DNA of 64,000 nt from the NCBI RefSeq assembly GCF_003057875.1, contig NZ_PYXZ01000003.1:248357-312356 (forward strand), read 5' to 3'. Positions 18,358-25,548 of this stretch are shown in pieces (position 1 is the first letter of the stretch; every line of letters starts with the position of its first letter). This DNA is from Nocardioides currus (GTDB taxonomy: Bacteria > Actinomycetota > Actinomycetes > Propionibacteriales > Nocardioidaceae). The notes beneath the pieces are model-generated. The model was not told where the DNA came from, did not search any database, and was given only the letters and a program-made list of their open reading frames with translations. The translations under genes were made by a program, and so were the position numbers.

Positions 18358-19064
18358 GTCGCCTGCGAGAAGTCGAAGAGGGCGACCGGTGGCAGGTTGG
18401 GCGTCTGCGAGCCGCCGGCCGGCTCGACCGTCACCCCGGCGGCCGACGCCGTCGCGGCGTCACCCTCCAGGACGATCTCCTGGTTGCCGCCGCCCTCCAT
18501 CAGCCCGGCCGAGACCAGCTCGCCGTGCTGCTGCAGCCAGAGCTGGTATACCTGACCGCTCGGCGCGTCCGACATGTCGACCGTCTTGATGACGGCCTTG
18601 TGGAGCGCCTTGGAACGGGTGACGGTGGCCTGTCCGGCGTCGCCCAGGTCGACGCTGACCGACTGGGCGTCGGGAGCGCGGAGCACCTGCTCGGCGGCGG
18701 TCAGTGACCCCTGGTCGGTCTTGTCGACCGTCGAGGACCACGGCTGCCAGGCCGCAAGACCCACGCCGACGACGGCGAGGACGGCCGCGGCGACCAGAAG
18801 GGGAAACCAGGCGGCTCGCCGTGCCGGAACGACGACCGGCGGCAGCGGGCGGATCTGGGAGATCCCGGTCAGGACGGAGTCGCGCAGCGATGCGGGCGGG
18901 GCGATGGCCACGGACTCCGACAGGAGCGCGGTGGTCTCGCGCAGGCTGGCGACCTCGAGGCGGCAGTCCTCGCACTCGGCGAGGTGACGTTCGAAGGCCG
19001 CCCGCTCGATGTCGTCGACAGCGTCCAGGGCGTAGGCGCCCGAGAGCTTGTGAATGTCACTCAT
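18354..19064 (-). CDS. rskA: Anti-sigma-K factor RskA
   Basis: 236 residues. The N-terminal anti-sigma domain (1-75, YALDAVDDIERAAFERHLAECEDC) contains a zinc-type HxxxCxxC motif. One membrane helix lies at about 86-106 (FPLLVAAAVLAVVGVGLAAW). The extracytoplasmic RskA domain has GQVYQLWLQQHGELVSAGLM and VTVEPAGGSQTPN. It binds and inhibits SigK at the membrane; regulated proteolysis would release the sigma factor. ATG 19064 overlaps the sigK stop by ATGA. Mycobacterial RskA lacks the Cys motif, so this copy may respond to redox or zinc. Confidence 0.93.
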   Translation of the reverse strand: MSDIHKLSGAYALDAVDDIERAAFERHLAECEDCRLEVASLRETTALLSESVAIAPPASLRDSVLTGISQIRPLPPVVVPARRAAWFPLLVAAAVLAVVGVGLAAWQPWSSTVDKTDQGSLTAAEQVLRAPDAQSVSVDLGDAGQATVTRSKALHKAVIKTVDMSDAPSGQVYQLWLQQHGELVSAGLMEGGGNQEIVLEGDAATASAAGVTVEPAGGSQTPNLPPVALFDFSQAT

Positions 19065-19675
19065 GACCCAACTCCCATCGCGTCGCGCAACCGGATGAGT
19101 CCGTCCCGGATGCGGGTCTTGGCCGTGCCGACTGGAACGTCAAGCATCGTTGCCACTTGTGTATGTGTGTAGCCACCGAAGAAGGCGAGCTCGACGGCCT
19201 CGCGCTGCACCTCGGTGAGCCCCGCGACCGCGACACGCACTCGCTGGGCTTCCAGCGAGGCGTGGGCGGCCTCGAGGGTCGTGTCGTGCTCTGTCTGACG
19301 GGTCTCGCGGTGGTACGTCTCGTCGCGCGCCGTGGCCGACTCGGCCGAGCGGACCCGGTCGACGGCCTTGCGGTGCACGATCGTCAGGAGCCAGCCGATT
19401 GCGGTTCCCCGAGCGGGATCGAAGCGGCTGCTCGTGCGCCAGGTGTCGAGGTAGGCCTCCTGGACGACCTCTTCTGCGTGTGCGGGATTGCGCACCACGC
19501 GCAGCGCCAGGCCGTAGGCCCGGGCCGACGTGGCGTCGTACAGCTCGGCGAAGGCGGCTTCGTCGCCGCGGCTCGAGCGCTGCATCAGCGATGCGAGCCT
19601 CGCGGCCGTGTCGACCCCGGACGGGGTGGCCTCGGAGGAGGCCACCCCGTCGGGAACGGGCTTCAGGTGATCCAC
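19061..19675 (-). CDS. sigK: ECF sigma factor SigK
   Basis: 204 residues from GTG 19675, which has AAGGA eight bases upstream. Region 2 (DEAAFAELYDATSARAYGLALRV; FDPARGTAIGWLLTIVHRKAVDRVR) and region 4 (LTEVQREAVELAFFGGYTHTQVATMLDVPVGTAKTRIRDGLIRLR) are collinear with mycobacterial SigK. It is coupled to rskA, and the genes around it are those of the mycobacterial SigK regulon. An unusually strong 14-bp hairpin lies within codons 9-19. An extracytoplasmic signal relieving RskA inhibition is expected to activate the locus. Confidence 0.92.
   Translation of the reverse strand: MDHLKPVPDGVASSEATPSGVDTAARLASLMQRSSRGDEAAFAELYDATSARAYGLALRVVRNPAHAEEVVQEAYLDTWRTSSRFDPARGTAIGWLLTIVHRKAVDRVRSAESATARDETYHRETRQTEHDTTLEAAHASLEAQRVRVAVAGLTEVQREAVELAFFGGYTHTQVATMLDVPVGTAKTRIRDGLIRLRDAMGVGS
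19620..19651 (-). other. 14-bp perfect hairpin within the sigK 5' coding region
   Basis: GACGGGGTGGCCTC (19620-19633) and its exact complement (19638-19651) enclose a 4-nt loop. In the mRNA it begins 24 nt after the first base of the start codon, and about 60 nt after the fasciclin stop. It could attenuate read-through from the fasciclin gene or slow sigK translation. Confidence 0.75.
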
Positions 19676-19695
19676 GTCAGTGATCCTTGCCGATG

Positions 19696-19711
19696 TGTCG
19701 GAGATCCGACA
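19696..19711. promoter_or_regulatory. 16-bp palindrome between the fasciclin gene and sigK
   Basis: TGTCGGA (19696-19702) and TCCGACA (19705-19711) with a 2-nt spacer fill most of the 37-nt gap, directly after the fasciclin stop. Possible operator or short terminator stem. Confidence 0.45.
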
Positions 19712-19712
19712 A

Positions 19713-20390
19713 TCACATCTGGGGCATCATGACGGTGTCGATGACGTACACCTTGGCGTTGGCCGTGGTGATGTTGCCGCAGATGATGTTGGCCTTCTCC
19801 TCGGAGTCGGCGGTGAACATGTCACCCGAGCCCTCGACGGTCAGCTCGTCCTTGTTGAGCGTGTCGAAGGTGCCGGCCAGGTTGTCCGGCGTCAGGGTCT
19901 CGCCCACGACGTGGTGCGTGAGGATCGCGGTCAGCGTCTTCTTGTCCGCGAGGACCTTCTTGAGGGTCTTCGGCGGGATCTTGGCGAAGGCGTCGTCGGT
20001 GGGCGCGAAGACGGTGATGCCCTCGGCCGAGTTGAGCGTGTCGACGAGACCGGCCTCGGTCACCGCGGCGACCAGGGTCTTGAGGAGCGGGTTGCCGGAG
20101 GCGGCGGTGGCGACGGGCTCGGTGGCCATGCCCTCGAACGAGCCCGGGTCGGACGGGTCGGTCGGGATGGCGGCGCAGCCGTCACCGAAGGTGCCGTCAG
20201 CGGCGGCGGCGTCGGCCGACTCCGACTCGGTCGGGGTCTCGGAGGCGGACTCCGAGGGGGTCTCGCTGGCGCTGGAGCTGGTGTCGTCGGAAGCGGTGTC
20301 GCCACCGTCGTCGCCGCCACAGGCAGCCATGCCCAGGGAGAGGGTCAGCGCCATCGTGGCGAGGCCGGTCTTGCGAGCGATGCGGTTCAT
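19713..20390 (-). CDS. Fasciclin-domain lipoprotein (MPT83/MPT70-like)
   Basis: 225 residues. The signal sequence ends in a lipobox (LGMAAC), followed by an acidic Ser/Thr/Glu-rich linker (about 25-65). The FAS1 domain is at 95-225, including LLKTLVAAVTEAGLVDTLN, ITVFAPTDDAFAKIP and the closing NAKVYVIDTVMMP. MPT83 and MPT70 are the classic SigK targets of the M. tuberculosis complex. The upstream region has a SigK-like motif (20450-20476) and the gene lies directly before sigK, so regulation by SigK is likely. Surface-exposed; adhesion or lipid binding is possible but unproven. Confidence 0.92.
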   Translation of the reverse strand: MNRIARKTGLATMALTLSLGMAACGGDDGGDTASDDTSSSASETPSESASETPTESESADAAAADGTFGDGCAAIPTDPSDPGSFEGMATEPVATAASGNPLLKTLVAAVTEAGLVDTLNSAEGITVFAPTDDAFAKIPPKTLKKVLADKKTLTAILTHHVVGETLTPDNLAGTFDTLNKDELTVEGSGDMFTADSEEKANIICGNITTANAKVYVIDTVMMPQM

Positions 20391-20449
20391 GGAACTGCCT
20401 TTCGTGAGGGTCTCCGGCGCCGGTGGCGCCGGAAGTCTTTCCGGAATGT

Positions 20450-20476
20450 GTTCGGTGCCTCGGACGAGGCGGATTG
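20450..20476 (-). promoter_or_regulatory. Predicted SigK promoter of the fasciclin gene
   Basis: Minus strand CAATCC (20476-20471), 15 nt, CCGAAC (20455-20450). The arrangement is identical upstream of the molybdopterin oxidoreductase and resembles the mycobacterial SigK consensus (CCATCC, CCGAAT). The start codon lies about 60 nt downstream. Confidence 0.72.
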
Positions 20477-20494
20477 GTGCTGGGTGCAAAACGT

Positions 20495-22003
20495 TCAGCC
20501 GACGTTGACGGCGATCTCCTGGATGCCGCTGGAGCCCTCGGGGAACGGGCGCATGCGGACGGCGGTCTGCACCTCGCCGGCCTTGTTGGTGGCCCGGGAG
20601 GCGAGGAAGTGCTGGCCGGGCTCGGCGTCCCACTCGAGGAACCACTGCCGCCAGTAGTCGTTGCCCGCGTCGGGCCCCATCTGCGCGACCTGCCAGTCAC
20701 CGCCGTCGATGCGGACCTCGACCTTCTCGATGCCCACGCCCTGCGCCCAGGCGACGCCGCCGATGAACGTGCGGCCCTGGTCGTTGTCCGAGAGGGGCTT
20801 GGGGGTGTCGATGCGGCTCGAGATCTTGATCGGGGCGTCCGTGGCCCACTCGCGCTCGGTCCAGTAGGCCTGCTCCGCGTCGTACGTCGTGAGCGTCATC
20901 TTGGTAATCCACTTGCAGGCGCTGACGAACCCGTAGAGCCCGGGCACGACCATGCGCACCGGGAACCCGTGCTCGCGCGGCAGCGGCTGGCCGTTCATCC
21001 CGAAGACGATCATCGCGTCGCGACCGTCCGTGGCCACGCTGAGCGGCGTCGAGATGGTCATGCCGTCGACGTCGGTGGAGAAGATCTGGTCGGCCTTGGT
21101 GTTCTTGATGCCGGCCTTGTCGAGCACGTCGGTGAGGCGGACGCCGAGCCAGGTGGCCGCGCCGATGTAGGGCCCGCCCACGTCGTTGGAGACGCAGGTC
21201 AGGGTGATGTCGCGCTCGATCACGTCCATCTCGAACAGGTCGTCGAGGGTGAGCGTGACCTCCTGGTCGACGTCGCCGTCGATGGTCAGCTTCCAGGTGT
21301 CGGCGTCGACGATCGGCAGCGAGAGCCGGGTGTCGACGCGGTAGAAGTCGGCGTTGGGGGTCTTGAACGGCGAGATGCCGGCGACCTTCTGGTCCAGGCT
21401 CATCGGCAGCGGCTTGGCCGGGTCGGTCGCGGTCGGGAGGGTGATGTCGGTGCCCTTGAGGCGGTACGCCGAGATGAACCGTCCCGCGCTGCCGAACGCC
21501 GCCGCGGCCACCGCCACGGCGCCGGCCGCGACGAGCACGCCGCGTCGGCTCGGGCCGTCGACGTCCTCGTCGGCCTGCGCCTTCTCCATCCGGACCAGCC
21601 ACGTCAGGGCGAGGACCCCGACGACGGCGGCGACCACGCTGGGCAGCAGGTCGAGCGGGCCGGCGCCCGGCCGGACCATCGCTAGGACCCCGGCCAGGCC
21701 GGCCAGTCCCACGATCATCAGCAGGCCGGCCGTGAGCCAGCGGGCCGCGACGATGCCGGCGACGGCGGCGAGCACGAGGACACCGACCATGACGGAGCCG
21801 ATCAGGATCGGCTTGTCGTTGGTGCCGAAGTTCCTGATCGCCCACTCCTTGACCGGGGTGGGGGTGAGGTCGATGACCGTCGAGCCGACGGCCAGCACGG
21901 GCGAGGCGGCCGGGACCGTCAGCGCCGCGACGAGGTGGGCGGCCGCGACACCGGCGAGGGTGGCGAGGACGCCGAACAGGGCGTTGAGAAGTCGTGTCAG
22001 CAC
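20495..22003 (-). CDS. Membrane-anchored molybdopterin (sulfite-oxidase-family) oxidoreductase
   Basis: 502 residues from GTG 22003. Four to five N-terminal membrane helices (1-160) are followed by the sulfite-oxidase-type Mo domain (about 210-385), with LTCVSNDVGG carrying the Mo-ligand Cys and LPREHGFPVRMVVPGLYGF. A C-terminal Ig-like Mo-cofactor dimerisation domain contains RTFIGGVAWAQGVGIEKVEVR. The catalytic domain should face outside the membrane. Such proteins oxidise sulfite or reduce S-/N-oxides, as MsrP does for methionine sulfoxide. A SigK-type promoter sits 7 nt upstream of the GTG, so it belongs to the same regulon. Substrate unknown. Confidence 0.9.
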   Translation of the reverse strand: MLTRLLNALFGVLATLAGVAAAHLVAALTVPAASPVLAVGSTVIDLTPTPVKEWAIRNFGTNDKPILIGSVMVGVLVLAAVAGIVAARWLTAGLLMIVGLAGLAGVLAMVRPGAGPLDLLPSVVAAVVGVLALTWLVRMEKAQADEDVDGPSRRGVLVAAGAVAVAAAAFGSAGRFISAYRLKGTDITLPTATDPAKPLPMSLDQKVAGISPFKTPNADFYRVDTRLSLPIVDADTWKLTIDGDVDQEVTLTLDDLFEMDVIERDITLTCVSNDVGGPYIGAATWLGVRLTDVLDKAGIKNTKADQIFSTDVDGMTISTPLSVATDGRDAMIVFGMNGQPLPREHGFPVRMVVPGLYGFVSACKWITKMTLTTYDAEQAYWTEREWATDAPIKISSRIDTPKPLSDNDQGRTFIGGVAWAQGVGIEKVEVRIDGGDWQVAQMGPDAGNDYWRQWFLEWDAEPGQHFLASRATNKAGEVQTAVRMRPFPEGSSGIQEIAVNVG

Positions 22004-22010
22004 GCGTGGT

Positions 22011-22037
22011 GTTCGGTGCGGAGGGGCTGACGGATTG
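22011..22037 (-). promoter_or_regulatory. Predicted SigK promoter of the Mo oxidoreductase, leaderless
   Basis: Minus strand CAATCC (22037-22032), 15 nt, CCGAAC (22016-22011), then only 7 nt to GTG 22003. The expected transcription start coincides with the start codon, and no ribosome-binding site is present. Confidence 0.7.
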
Positions 22038-22081
22038 TCGTCGCGGCGGCCAGCCGTTGCTTGTCAGCGCTTCGCGAGACC

Positions 22082-22123
22082 CACTAGGTTCCGCTCGACC
22101 CTCGACCGAGGGCGTTCCTAGTG
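22082..22123 (+). promoter_or_regulatory. Promoter and nested inverted repeats before the small secreted protein
   Basis: CACTAGG (22082-22088) and CCTAGTG (22117-22123) enclose CCCTCG-AC-CGAGGG (22099-22112). TAGGTT (22085-22090) may be the -10 element, so the inner hairpin would sit at the 5' end of a ~40-nt leader. A ribosome-binding site GGAGGA follows at 22125-22130. Confidence 0.5.
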
Positions 22124-22136
22124 CGGAGGACACACA

Positions 22137-22436
22137 GTGAAGCGCAAGATCTCGATCCTTCTCGGGGCACTTCTGTCCAGCTTTGTCATCGTCAGTGTTC
22201 CCAGCGGCCCGGCCTCGGCCGCCACCTGCAGCGAGAGCATCTCGGAGGACGGCCAGCGCTACACCGCGCTGTGCTCGTCCGGGCCGTTGGTCAGGTACCG
22301 CGCCTACGTGATCTGCACCAACGACACGTCCAGGTTCGGCCCCGCTCGCTACTACGGCACCGGCGTCCCGTCCGTCACCGAGTGCACGGGCACCTCGAGG
22401 ATCAAGTACAGCGGCATCCAGGCCCTGCAGTTCTGA
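22137..22436 (+). CDS. Small secreted cysteine-containing protein, unknown function
   Basis: 99 residues from GTG 22137, with GGAGGA six bases upstream. A Sec signal peptide (MKRKISILLGALLSS ... ASA) leaves a mature part of about 70 residues with four Cys (ATCSESIS, ALCSSG, VICTND, TECTG), consistent with two disulfides. It ends KYSGIQALQF. I do not recognise a family; small exported proteins of this kind are common in actinobacteria. It has its own promoter and is monocistronic by appearance. Confidence 0.7.
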   Translation: MKRKISILLGALLSSFVIVSVPSGPASAATCSESISEDGQRYTALCSSGPLVRYRAYVICTNDTSRFGPARYYGTGVPSVTECTGTSRIKYSGIQALQF

Positions 22437-22444
22437 GTCCTGCT

Positions 22445-22504
22445 CGGCATCCTGTCTCCCGTCGCCCTCCGGTGAACCAGGTCGGCGCTTGAGGCAGGAT
22501 GCCG
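22445..22504. promoter_or_regulatory. 10-bp inverted repeat flanking the enoyl-CoA hydratase start region
   Basis: CGGCATCCTG (22445-22454) and CAGGATGCCG (22495-22504) are perfect complements 40 nt apart. The right arm ends 2 nt before the ATG at 22507. It may be the terminator of the secreted-protein gene or may occlude the hydratase start. Confidence 0.45.
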
Positions 22505-22506
22505 GC

Positions 22507-23250
22507 ATGGAGCTCGTCCACTATGCCGTCGACGGCGCCGTCGCGACCATCACCCTCGACTCGCCGCACAACCGCAACGCGCTCTCCAGGCAGCTCGTCA
22601 CCGAGCTGTTCGAGCACCTGCGTGCCGCTGAGGGCGACGACGCCGTGCGTGTCGTGCTGATCGCCTCGGCCGGCACGGTCTTCTGCTCCGGCGCCGACCT
22701 CTCCGAGGCGACCGCCGACGGCATGGAGGAGGGCGCCAGGCGGATCGTCGAGCTGCAGCGGCTGATCGTGTCGATGGACAAGCCGGTCGTGGTGCGAGCC
22801 TTCGGCGCCGTGCGCGCCGGCGGGATCGGCATCGTGGCCGCGGCCGACGTCGTGGTGGCCAACGAGGCTGCGACGTTCGCCCTGACCGAGGTGAAGCTCG
22901 GGCTCGCGGCGGCGATCATCAGCCTCACCGTCCACCACCGGATGAACCCCCGCGCCGCCTCGCTGACCACCCTCGGCGGCGAGGTCTTCTCCGGCGCCGA
23001 CGCAGCGGCGTACGGACTGGTGACCACGGCCGTGCCCGACGACGCCCTCGACGAGCGGGTCGCCGCGGTCTGTGCGTCGCTGGCCACCGGCGCCCCGCAG
23101 GGCCTGCGCGAGTCGAAGCGGATCCTCAACGCCGACCTCGTCGCGCGCATCGACGAGCGCGGTGCCGAGCTGGCCGCCCTCTCCGCGACGCTCTTCGCCT
23201 CCGACGCCGCCCGCGAGGCGATGACGGCGTTCCTCAGCCGCACGAAGTAG
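22507..23250 (+). CDS. Enoyl-CoA hydratase/isomerase family protein
   Basis: 247 residues of crotonase fold. The oxyanion-hole segments are NRNALSRQLV / FCSGADLSEA and AFGAVRAGGIGIVAAADVVVA. The position of the second catalytic Glu region reads FALTEVKLGLAAAIIS. It hydrates or isomerises enoyl-CoA thioesters in fatty-acid or amino-acid catabolism. The ATG at 22507 starts the conserved MELVHYAVDGAVATITLD strand. No linked catabolic genes are nearby, so the substrate is open. Confidence 0.88.
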   Translation: MELVHYAVDGAVATITLDSPHNRNALSRQLVTELFEHLRAAEGDDAVRVVLIASAGTVFCSGADLSEATADGMEEGARRIVELQRLIVSMDKPVVVRAFGAVRAGGIGIVAAADVVVANEAATFALTEVKLGLAAAIISLTVHHRMNPRAASLTTLGGEVFSGADAAAYGLVTTAVPDDALDERVAAVCASLATGAPQGLRESKRILNADLVARIDERGAELAALSATLFASDAAREAMTAFLSRTK

Positions 23251-23291
23251 CCGGGTCGATCGAGAAATCTGCGACCGCCGATGCGAGTCGG

Positions 23292-23297
23292 TAGTCT
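23292..23297 (+). promoter_or_regulatory. -10 element TAGTCT upstream of helD-like gene
   Basis: TAGTCT lies 72 nt before the GTG at 23370, giving a leader of about 65 nt that contains a small GCCGTC/GACGGC hairpin (23308-23324). No clear -35 is visible. Confidence 0.35.
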
Positions 23298-23369
23298 GGA
23301 TCTTCTGCCGTCTTGGGGACGGCGAGGTCCGTTCGTGCAGGCAGTGCGTTGACATGGGGGAGTGCCCGG

Positions 23370-25547
23370 GTGAGTGATCAGCTCGTGGAGCGGGAGATCG
23401 CGGTCGAGCAGGAGTACGTCGACAAGGTCTACCTCCAGCTCGAGGCCAGCGCGCTCAACGCCGCCCAGCTCAGCAAGGAGGGCCACGAGCGCGGCAAGCT
23501 CGGCCACGAGGGCGGTCTCGTCGAGCGTGACGCGATGGTCTTCCAGGCCGCCAAGCGGATCGCCCAGCTCGACGCGGCGCACGAGGGTCTGGTCTTCGGC
23601 CGTCTCGACCTGACCCACGACATCGACACCGAGCCGCGCTACATCGGCCGCATCGGCCTGCGTGACGCCAACCGCGACACTCTGCTGATCGACTGGAGGG
23701 CCCCCGCCGCGTCGGTGTTCTACCAGGCCACCGCCGCCGAGCCGCAGGGCGTGATCCGTCGCCGCGTGCTGAGCGCCGACCGGCGCCGGGTGGTCGGCGT
23801 CGAGGACGAGCTGCTCGACCCCGAGGCCGAGACCGACCTCCCGATCATCGGCGAGGGCGCGCTGATGGCGCAGCTGAGCCGCGCGCGTGATCGCAGCATG
23901 CACTCGATCGTCGCGACCATCCAGGCCGAGCAGGACAAGGCGATCCGCGCGCCGGGCAAGGGTGTCGTCTCGATCTCCGGTGGCCCCGGCACCGGCAAGA
24001 CCGTCGTCGCGCTCCACCGTGCGGCGTACCTCCTCTACTCCGACCGCCGTCGCTACGAGTCCGGCGGCGTGCTCGTCGTCGGCCCGAGCGGCGTCTTCAT
24101 GCGCTACATCGAGCGCGTGCTCCCCAGCCTCGGCGAGACCGCGGTCGCGCTGCGCAGCCTCGGCGAGGTCGTCGACGGGCTGCGGGCGACGCGTCACGAC
24201 GAGCCGTCGGTCGCCGACGTCAAGGGCTCGGGCCGGATGGCCGAGGTGCTGCGACGCGCGGCTCGCCAGCAGGCGCCGGGCAGCGACGCCGAGTTCGACC
24301 TGTTCTGGCGCGACGACCGGCTCAAGCTGGACCGCGGGACGCTCGGACGTGTACGCCGCCAGCTCATGTCGCAGGGTCGCCGCAACCGGCAGCTGCCGCG
24401 CGTGGCCAACGCCCTGCTCGACGCGCTGTGGCGCCAGGTCCGGGGTGAGCGTGGACGCGAGCAGGGCCGGGAGTACTTCAACTCCGAGGTGCTCTCCGAC
24501 CAGCGCTTCGTGGAGTTCGCCACCTCGTGGTGGCCGCCGCTCGACGCGCCGACCGTGCTCTCGTGGCTGCAGGACGCGGAGTTCCTGCGCCGGGTCGCCG
24601 ACGGGATCCTGACGCCCGAGGAGCAGCGCCTGCTCACCAAGTCCTGGAGCGGCGCCGACATCTCCGTCGAGGACGTGCCGCTGATCGACGAGCTGCGCTA
24701 CGCGCTCGGCGACGTGCCCCTGCGCACCGACGCCGACCACGACCGCGACGACACCCTCACCGCCATCGAGGGCGGCATCGACCTGCAGGAGCTCACCACC
24801 GCCGCCGACCGGGAGTACGCGCCGGCCGGCCGCTCGTGGGCGCCGCCGACGCACCGCATCGAGGACGACGGCTTCGCGCACGTCCTGATCGACGAGGCGC
24901 AGGACCTCACACCGATGCAGTGGCGGATGGTCGGGCGTCGCGGGCGCACCGCGAGCTGGACCATCGTCGGCGACCTCGCTCAGTCCTCGTGGCCGATCCC
25001 GGAGGAGTCGGCCGCGGCCCGGGCGGAGGCGCTGGAGGGCAAGCAGACCCACGAGTTCCACCTCTCGACCAACTACCGCAACTCCGCCGAGATCTACGAG
25101 TTCGCCGCTGCCTACGCCCAGCGGGTGGGGCTCGACGCCGACCTGCCCGACGCCGTGCGCCGCACCGGCACCCCGCCGAAGGAGGTGAGCGCCGCCGACC
25201 TCGAGACCACGGTCCGCGAGGAGGTGCTCGCCATCGCCGGCCAGGTCTCCGGGACCGTCGGCGTCGTCGTCCCGGTCGCCCGCCGCTCCGAGGTGAACGG
25301 CTGGCTGGCCTCGTGGTCCGAGCTCGCCGAGGACGCTCGCGGTGCCCGGGCCGCGGTCGACTCCTCGGTCACGCCGAGCGGCGAGGACCGCGTGGTCGTG
25401 CTGACCGGCGTGGACACCAAGGGCCTGGAGTTCGACGGCATCGTCGTCGTTCGCCCCCAGGAGATCGAGGACGAGTCGGCGACCGGCCGGGCTACCCTCT
25501 ACGTCGTGCTCACGCGTGCCACGCAGCTGCTGACGGCGATCAGCTGA
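23370..25547 (+). CDS. HelD-like RNA-polymerase-associated UvrD/Rep-family ATPase
   Basis: 725 residues. An N-terminal coiled-coil arm (VEREIAVEQEYVDKVYLQLE) precedes a split SF1 ATPase: Walker A GGPGTGKT (204-211), Walker B VLIDEAQDLTPMQW, TNYRNS and a C-terminal VLTGVDTKGLEFDGIVVV / YVVLTRA. HelD-type proteins use ATP to release and recycle stalled RNA polymerase; actinobacterial relatives can give rifamycin tolerance. GTG 23370 is chosen because the family's N-terminal arm starts there. The downstream acyltransferase starts 1 nt after its stop. Confidence 0.9.
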   Translation: MSDQLVEREIAVEQEYVDKVYLQLEASALNAAQLSKEGHERGKLGHEGGLVERDAMVFQAAKRIAQLDAAHEGLVFGRLDLTHDIDTEPRYIGRIGLRDANRDTLLIDWRAPAASVFYQATAAEPQGVIRRRVLSADRRRVVGVEDELLDPEAETDLPIIGEGALMAQLSRARDRSMHSIVATIQAEQDKAIRAPGKGVVSISGGPGTGKTVVALHRAAYLLYSDRRRYESGGVLVVGPSGVFMRYIERVLPSLGETAVALRSLGEVVDGLRATRHDEPSVADVKGSGRMAEVLRRAARQQAPGSDAEFDLFWRDDRLKLDRGTLGRVRRQLMSQGRRNRQLPRVANALLDALWRQVRGERGREQGREYFNSEVLSDQRFVEFATSWWPPLDAPTVLSWLQDAEFLRRVADGILTPEEQRLLTKSWSGADISVEDVPLIDELRYALGDVPLRTDADHDRDDTLTAIEGGIDLQELTTAADREYAPAGRSWAPPTHRIEDDGFAHVLIDEAQDLTPMQWRMVGRRGRTASWTIVGDLAQSSWPIPEESAAARAEALEGKQTHEFHLSTNYRNSAEIYEFAAAYAQRVGLDADLPDAVRRTGTPPKEVSAADLETTVREEVLAIAGQVSGTVGVVVPVARRSEVNGWLASWSELAEDARGARAAVDSSVTPSGEDRVVVLTGVDTKGLEFDGIVVVRPQEIEDESATGRATLYVVLTRATQLLTAIS

Positions 25548-25548
25548 C

